Shown: positions 32,268 to 36,588 of the stretch, piece by piece
Layout: each line of letters opens with the position of its first letter
Position numbering within the stretch: the first letter of the stretch is position 1
Program-made: the position numbers and the translations under genes
The notes under the pieces: model-generated
Seen by the model: the letters and a program-made list of their open reading frames with translations, nothing else
Database searches by the model: none
What the model was told of the DNA's origin: nothing
Source of the DNA: Pseudomonadota bacterium
GTDB lineage: Bacteria; Pseudomonadota; Gammaproteobacteria; PS1; Pseudothioglobaceae
DNA: 36,588 bases
Assembly: GCA_022600805.1 (NCBI GenBank)
Contig: JAHZJR010000039.1
Coordinates: 1-36,588, forward strand
Reading direction: 5' to 3'

Positions 32268-32993
32268 ATGCATAGAAAAATTATATCAATAATACCTGCT
32301 AGAAAAGGATCTAAAAGATTTAAAAATAAAAATATTGCTAATTTTTGTCATTATCCTTTGTCATTATGGACATTTAATTTTTCTCAAAATAGTGACTTAT
32401 TTGATCTTAGCTATGTCAATACCGATATACCTGAGTTGATACATAAGATTAGTGAATATGATAATCTTGAGTATTGTGAACGAGATACAGATTTATCTGT
32501 AGATAGTGCAACACTAGTGGATGTTATTAGAGATACATGTATCAAAAAATCCTTAAATAGCCAGGATATTATTGTTTTACTTCCTGTAACAGGGTTATTG
32601 AGAACGTACAAAGATATTTCTCTAGGTATTGATACATATCTAAAGGGTGGCGGGGAGACGGTTGTATCCGTTAGCGAGAGCAGCTATCCTGCTAGCATGC
32701 TATGGAAGAAAAGTGATGACGATCATCTTAATCCATTGTTTCCTGATGATTTTAAAAGAACCACACAAAAACAAAATCATTTTTCAACCTATATGTTTAA
32801 TGATTTGTTTGTGATTGATTCAGTAGAAGGGTTTCTTAATCCTGATAGAAATCTTTATGGAAATGATACTAGAGCAGTTGTAACGCCCCAAGAAAGATTT
32901 ATGCCCATTGATTATGAACATCAATTTTTCCTTGCTGAGAAATTATTTGAAGTGGGGCAGAAAGCGGGAGTCTACCCAAAAAATGTTAAATAA
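32268..32993 (+). CDS. CMP-sugar synthetase (acylneuraminate cytidylyltransferase family), second copy
   Basis: A 241-residue NeuA-like cytidylyltransferase with IIPARKGSKRFKNKNIANF near the N-terminus, VNTDIPELIHK, and IIVLLPVTGLLRT in place of LQPTSPLR. Later comes MFNDLFVIDSVEGFL and TRAVVTPQERFMPIDYEHQF, with the acidic metal site. It is clearly diverged from the synthetase at 14299. It lies between two aldolase-type genes and is the only nucleotidyltransferase of this module, so the aldol product is probably activated as a CMP-sugar. Confidence 0.82.
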   Translation: MHRKIISIIPARKGSKRFKNKNIANFCHYPLSLWTFNFSQNSDLFDLSYVNTDIPELIHKISEYDNLEYCERDTDLSVDSATLVDVIRDTCIKKSLNSQDIIVLLPVTGLLRTYKDISLGIDTYLKGGGETVVSVSESSYPASMLWKKSDDDHLNPLFPDDFKRTTQKQNHFSTYMFNDLFVIDSVEGFLNPDRNLYGNDTRAVVTPQERFMPIDYEHQFFLAEKLFEVGQKAGVYPKNVK

Positions 32994-33022
32994 AACAACT
33001 AATATGATGAGGCAATATTACA

Positions 33023-33919
33023 ATGAAATTAATTAAAGGGGTCGTTCCCGCTATTCTTACACCATTTGATTCTAATGATAATATATATCAAAAAGGAATT
33101 TATGATCAGATAGACTATCTGGCGGATAATAATATTGAATCTTTATTTATTGGTGGTTCATATGGTTCATTCGCCTTAATGAGCGTTGCTGAAAGAAAAC
33201 AATTATTTAAATGGTCTTTAGACAAGTCAAACGAATATGGAATGAATTCTGTTATTCAAATTGGCGCAACAACAACTAAAGAAACAATCGAATTGGCTAA
33301 ATTTGCAGAAGATAGCGGGGCTGATATAGTTGCTTCAGTTGTCCCATATTACTATTCTGGAAGCATTCTTACAGAAGAAGATATTTTAAAACATTTTGAA
33401 GCGTTATGTAATTCTGTAAATATCCCTGTCCATTGTTACAATAACCCTAGAACCACTGGATTTAACATATCACCTGATTTTTTTAGTAACCTAATAAGTG
33501 TTGGATTATCGGGAATAAAGGATGGCTCTGGGGAAGTGGAAAGATTGACAAAAATGCTAGAAGTGGCAAAAAAAGAAAATGTTGATTATATTGCTGGGTC
33601 TACTAGCCTTATGTTTATTAGTGTTATTGGCGGAGCCGATGGATGCGTTTCAGGGGTAGCATTGGTAGCACCTGGTTTATTGATTGATTTCTATAAAGCA
33701 TGCTCTGAAAAGCGTGTAGATGATGCTATGGCGCTACAGGATAAAGTGTTGAAAGTTAGAAATATCTTACAGTCCAGAGGTCCAAGAGCGATTACATGTT
33801 ATGACCTTTTTCACGAAAAAGGGATAGACGTTGGAACATGTAGGTTACCTTGGAGAAGGCTAGAAGATGAGGCATCAAATGAGATAATTAAAAAAATGAA
33901 AGAAGTTGATGTTTTGTGA
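33023..33919 (+). CDS. DapA/NanA-family aldolase
   Basis: A 298-residue class I aldolase of the dihydrodipicolinate synthase/N-acetylneuraminate lyase family. The Schiff-base lysine is K166 (SGIKDGSGEV) and the partner tyrosine Y139 (HCYNNPRTT), at nearly the E. coli DapA positions. The usual GTTGE loop is GGSYGSFALM, so the family Glu is missing, which argues against true DapA. It would bind pyruvate and condense it with an aldehyde, or run in reverse. It sits in a sugar operon next to a CMP synthetase and overlaps the HAD gene (GTGA). Confidence 0.85.
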   Translation: MKLIKGVVPAILTPFDSNDNIYQKGIYDQIDYLADNNIESLFIGGSYGSFALMSVAERKQLFKWSLDKSNEYGMNSVIQIGATTTKETIELAKFAEDSGADIVASVVPYYYSGSILTEEDILKHFEALCNSVNIPVHCYNNPRTTGFNISPDFFSNLISVGLSGIKDGSGEVERLTKMLEVAKKENVDYIAGSTSLMFISVIGGADGCVSGVALVAPGLLIDFYKACSEKRVDDAMALQDKVLKVRNILQSRGPRAITCYDLFHEKGIDVGTCRLPWRRLEDEASNEIIKKMKEVDVL

Positions 33920-34593
33920 ACGTGAGTAGTTTTTATAAAAATATTGAAGTTGTAGTATTTGATTTTGATGGCGTTATATTGGATACATCTTTTATAAAGA
34001 GCAGTGTTTTTCAAGATATATTCAATAAATATCCAATATTTTATGAAAGGATGTGGTTATTTCATCTGGAAAATAAAGGAACTTCAAGAAAGGTTCAATT
34101 TGACTATCTTGTACGTAATCTTCTAGAAGAGAAAGGTGATGTGGCGTCTAAACATATTGAAAAATTAATGTCTCAATATAAAGAAAGTGTGGTTTCCAAA
34201 TTATTAAAAGCGCAATATATAGATGGGGCGTATAAGGCGATAACCTATTCTGCAAAAAAATATACTACATATATAGTTTCAAATGCGCCCACAAGTGAAT
34301 TGCATTTAATTTTAGAAAATAAAAAAATTGGTAAATATTTTAAAGATGTTTTTTCATCGGAAACGGGTATAAACAAGTCTCGAGCTCTAAATCAGATTAT
34401 CAATAAAGAGAGTGTATCTTCAGAGAGTCTATTGTTTATAGGTGATACAGGCAAAGATCAAATGTCAGCAAGAGAAAGTTTAGTAAAATTTGTTGGCATA
34501 GAAAACAGTATGTCTAACTTTTTTGATGATTATGGAATTAGAATTAAAAATATGAATGAGCTTTATACTGGGCTCAGTAAGATCAACAATTAA
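33916..34593 (+). CDS. HAD-superfamily phosphatase (phosphoglycolate phosphatase-like)
   Basis: A 225-residue HAD hydrolase with an alpha-helical cap. Nucleophile motif VVFDFDGVILDTSF, motif II TTYIVSNAPTSEL, the lysine in GINKSRALNQII and motif IV LFIGDTGKDQMSA are all in order. It starts with GTG at 33916 inside the aldolase stop (GTGA), a second GTG lying two codons on. Within this module it is likely to remove the phosphate from the aldol product or its aldehyde precursor before CMP activation; the substrate is inferred only from its place. Confidence 0.82.
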   Translation: MNVSSFYKNIEVVVFDFDGVILDTSFIKSSVFQDIFNKYPIFYERMWLFHLENKGTSRKVQFDYLVRNLLEEKGDVASKHIEKLMSQYKESVVSKLLKAQYIDGAYKAITYSAKKYTTYIVSNAPTSELHLILENKKIGKYFKDVFSSETGINKSRALNQIINKESVSSESLLFIGDTGKDQMSARESLVKFVGIENSMSNFFDDYGIRIKNMNELYTGLSKINN

Positions 34594-34627
34594 TTGGATT
34601 TGTTATAAATAACGTAAAAAAATAAAT

Positions 34628-35404
34628 ATGAAAAATAATAAAAATCTAAAAAATAATCGAGTTTCTTATAATGAGGAATTTTACGATAAGATGTCAGATT
34701 CATCTTACAATTCTGCAAAGATTTACCTGGCCTACTTATGGAAATATATGCAACCAATATCGGTATTAGATGTCGGATGTGGAAGAGGCGCCTGGCTTAA
34801 AGCCTGTCACGAGCATGGAAGTAAGGAATTATTGGGATTTGATGGTGATTGGAATAGCCAATCTATGATGATTGATAAAAATATTAAATATAAATCTATT
34901 GATTTAAATAAAGTATTTAATGTTGAGAAAAGAGTAGATTTAACCATGTCGCTAGAAGTCGCAGAACACCTTAATCCTGTACTTTCAAATCAGTTTGTTA
35001 AATGTTTAACTGGAACATCTGATGCCGTTCTCTTTAGTGCTGCTTATTGTAAACAAGGTGGAACAGATCATATCAACGAGAATAAGCATTCTTACTGGGC
35101 AAAGATATTTAGTGACTATAACTACGTTCCATTTGATTTATTCCGTTCCGCTTTTTGGGGAGATTCGAGAGTGGGTTTTTGGTATAGACAAAACACCTTT
35201 CTTTATATTAAAAAAGATTCTGATATTTTTAATAAACTCCAAAGTTTTAAAGTTATGGAAATAGACCAAATTGATTTTATGGATTGTGTGCACCCAGATT
35301 TATACAATCTGAAGTGCGGCGAAGGGTTGAGTTTTAGTTTACATGCAAAGCATATTCTTCCAAGCCTATTTAAGGCAGTTAAGAGAAGGCTGGTGAAAAG
35401 CTAA
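34628..35404 (+). CDS. Class I SAM-dependent methyltransferase
   Basis: A 258-residue methyltransferase with motif I SVLDVGCGRGAWLKACHEHG, GFDGDWN as acidic loop, and LTMSLEVAEHLNP as post-motif. The middle segment FSAAYCKQGGTDHINENKHS and YWAKIFSDYNYVPFDLFR is typical of methyltransferases in glycan loci. It lies 34 bp after the HAD gene and 4 bp before a GT2 gene, probably in the same transcript, and would methylate a sugar of the glycan. It has no membrane segment. Confidence 0.8.
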   Translation: MKNNKNLKNNRVSYNEEFYDKMSDSSYNSAKIYLAYLWKYMQPISVLDVGCGRGAWLKACHEHGSKELLGFDGDWNSQSMMIDKNIKYKSIDLNKVFNVEKRVDLTMSLEVAEHLNPVLSNQFVKCLTGTSDAVLFSAAYCKQGGTDHINENKHSYWAKIFSDYNYVPFDLFRSAFWGDSRVGFWYRQNTFLYIKKDSDIFNKLQSFKVMEIDQIDFMDCVHPDLYNLKCGEGLSFSLHAKHILPSLFKAVKRRLVKS

Positions 35405-35408
35405 CCGT

Positions 35409-36260
35409 ATGAATTATATGAATAAAAGACTAGAAACCCTTCCTAAAGTGTCGATTGGCCTACCTGTTTACAATGGTGAGGAATATTTAAGAAAAACTTT
35501 AGATTGTTTGCTAGGGCAAACATTTTTAGATATTGAAATAATTGTTTCCGATGACAACTCTTCTGATCAGACTAAAGATATATGTTTAGAATATTGTAAG
35601 CAAGATAATCGAGTTCGTTATTTGAAACAGGAAAAGAATTTTGGTATGCCTGTAAAAAATTTCCGTTTTGTTCTTGATAATGCAGTTGGCGAGTACTTTA
35701 TGTTCGCAAGTCATGATGACTCATGGGATGACAGGTACATTGAAGAATTAGTGAGTGTGCTAGATAATGATTCAAATTGCTCATTAGTCTTTTCAAATTA
35801 TAAAATTAAAAATTTAAAAGGCGCTGGAGAGATTCTTATTGATGTTAGTTCTTCGGTATCTGAGTCAAAGTATATTCGATATATGACAAGACTTATAGAT
35901 AGCCAACCGGCATTAATTTTTGGCTTATTTAGAAGAGAAATTATCAATAGTAAAGATATTATTCTAGCTGACATGTTTACATTGCATTTTGGAAATTTAA
36001 TGTCTTTAAAGGGTAAGATTAAAGTTGTGGATAAGTACATTATGTCTTGGGGTATTAATGGCTCAAGAGATTCTTACTCTATGACTGGAAAAATCATAAG
36101 TTATAGACAGTATTACATAAGCCAGATAAAGCTTATTTTACAGAACTTTAATTTTTTAAAATGGCCCCTGCCAATTATATTCATATCTGTTTGGCTAATT
36201 AATGGCTGGATCAAAAGGAGAGTTTTTCCGCATAAGTTTAATATAAATTTTAATAAGTAA
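35409..36260 (+). CDS. Glycosyltransferase family 2
   Basis: A 283-residue GT-A transferase: VSIGLPVYNGEEYLRKTLDC, EIIVSDDNSSDQTKDI, and a DD-type metal site in MFASHDDSWDDRY. The C-terminus carries a hydrophobic helix (PLPIIFISVWLINGWI) then basic residues, so it is probably anchored to the inner membrane. ATG at 35409 is used here; a second ATG three codons later is equally possible. It is immediately followed by a polytopic membrane protein gene, in the usual order of an O-antigen assembly unit. Confidence 0.85.
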   Translation: MNYMNKRLETLPKVSIGLPVYNGEEYLRKTLDCLLGQTFLDIEIIVSDDNSSDQTKDICLEYCKQDNRVRYLKQEKNFGMPVKNFRFVLDNAVGEYFMFASHDDSWDDRYIEELVSVLDNDSNCSLVFSNYKIKNLKGAGEILIDVSSSVSESKYIRYMTRLIDSQPALIFGLFRREIINSKDIILADMFTLHFGNLMSLKGKIKVVDKYIMSWGINGSRDSYSMTGKIISYRQYYISQIKLILQNFNFLKWPLPIIFISVWLINGWIKRRVFPHKFNINFNK

Positions 36261-36262
36261 AC

Positions 36263-36588
36263 ATGGTAGCACCTATATCAAAATTGTATATTTGGTCAAT
36301 ATTATTTGAGCCACTTATGTTTTTTGTGTTAACTTCTCGAGACAGCCTCCTCGGTGTTCCATTAAGTGTCTCTAGATTGTTGCAATTATTGGTCGTATTT
36401 CTTTTGATATTGAGTTTTATACATAGGTCGGTGATTAATAAAAATTCAATTATTGTTAATAACTTTTTCCCTGAAAATAAATACCTGGTATTGTATTTTT
36501 TACTACTTATTTTTGCAATAGTTGTTGGGTTGCTTTTTGGGAGTTACGATTTACCAGATCACGTAAATAGGGTGCCTGCATTTTTCAC
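36263..36588 (+). CDS. Start of a polytopic membrane protein (Wzy/O-antigen ligase-like), partial
   Basis: Open from ATG 36263 to the window edge (108 codons), not listed in the ORF track because it has no stop here. Hydrophobic helices are seen at YIWSILFEPLMFFVLTS, LLQLLVVFLLILSFIH and LVLYFLLLIFAIVVGLLF, separated by short loops, with no cleavable signal. The style and the place after a glycosyltransferase suit an O-antigen polymerase or ligase, but the diagnostic C-terminal loops are outside the window. Confidence 0.6.
   Translation, partial: MVAPISKLYIWSILFEPLMFFVLTSRDSLLGVPLSVSRLLQLLVVFLLILSFIHRSVINKNSIIVNNFFPENKYLVLYFLLLIFAIVVGLLFGSYDLPDHVNRVPAFF

Noticed and set aside
33023-33919. 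True 4-hydroxy-tetrahydrodipicolinate synthase (dapA)
   Set aside because: Catalytic Lys and Tyr are present, but the GTTGE loop is altered (GGSYGSF) and the neighbours are sugar genes, so lysine biosynthesis is unlikely.
36261-36270. CATGGTAGC, resembling a JUMPstart motif
   Set aside because: It is the start codon region of the last gene (ATG GTA GC), far inside the cluster, and no ops core follows; best explained by chance.
1-36588. CRISPR array or rRNA genes
   Set aside because: No regularly spaced direct repeats and no rRNA-like conserved stretches were seen on either strand.

Overview
The window looks like the chromosome of an AT-rich gammaproteobacterium. The left part is a conserved housekeeping block (YjbQ, a TPR protein, lysS, cmk, rpsA, ihfB, tRNA-Lys), all on the plus strand. 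The rest is a long surface-polysaccharide (O-antigen type) locus. The protein style and base composition remind me of the SUP05/Thioglobus group, but that is a taxonomic guess. A polysaccharide cluster directly after rpsA-ihfB also matches Pseudomonas aeruginosa, where the wbp O-antigen cluster follows himD/ihfB.

Layout. 1-5.6 kb: the housekeeping genes; rpsA has its own terminator and tRNA-Lys(TTT) its own promoter. 5.5-7.6 kb: a scarred region. The 3' half of the tRNA is repeated exactly (52 bp) 1,071 bp downstream, as attL/attR would be, and between the copies lies a broken toxin-antitoxin pair. Next come a truncated BRO-N protein and the C-terminal stump of a GDP-fucose synthase-like gene. 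7.6-9.75 kb: a frameshifted small membrane protein and an intact 582-residue protein resembling the antiphage dCTP deaminases (AvcD type). 9.75-20.1 kb: a tight operon with an ABC flippase-like exporter, GmhA-like isomerase, KdsC-like HAD phosphatase, short NeuB-like synthase, TIM-barrel isomerase, CMP-sugar synthetase, two methyltransferases (one broken at a G9 tract), class III aminotransferase, VOC protein and two SDR oxidoreductases. Together these suggest synthesis, CMP activation and modification of an unusual ulosonic acid.

20.07-21.52 kb: a collapsed remnant of a LIC12162-family gene, into which an IS3-family element has inserted (CCT target duplication, duplicated right end). 21.5-28.8 kb: a TIGR04326-like surface carbohydrate protein, a 2OG-Fe(II) oxygenase whose start region is out of frame at an (AT)6 repeat, a CDP-6-deoxyhexose set (RfbG, cupin epimerase-like, RfbF, epimerase/reductase) and a GT2 glycosyltransferase. 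28.8-36.6 kb: a second CMP-sugar module built on two aldolase-type enzymes and no NeuB (LIC12162-like transferase, DRE-TIM aldolase fusion, CMP-sugar synthetase, DapA-family aldolase, HAD phosphatase), then a methyltransferase, another GT2 and the start of a polytopic Wzy/ligase-like membrane protein cut by the window edge.

The most interesting signals are the NeuB-free CMP-sugar module, the methyltransferase and oxygenase reading frames broken exactly at simple repeats (possible phase switches), and the AvcD-like defence gene in the tRNA/O-antigen junction. No CRISPR array, rRNA or intact integrase was seen.
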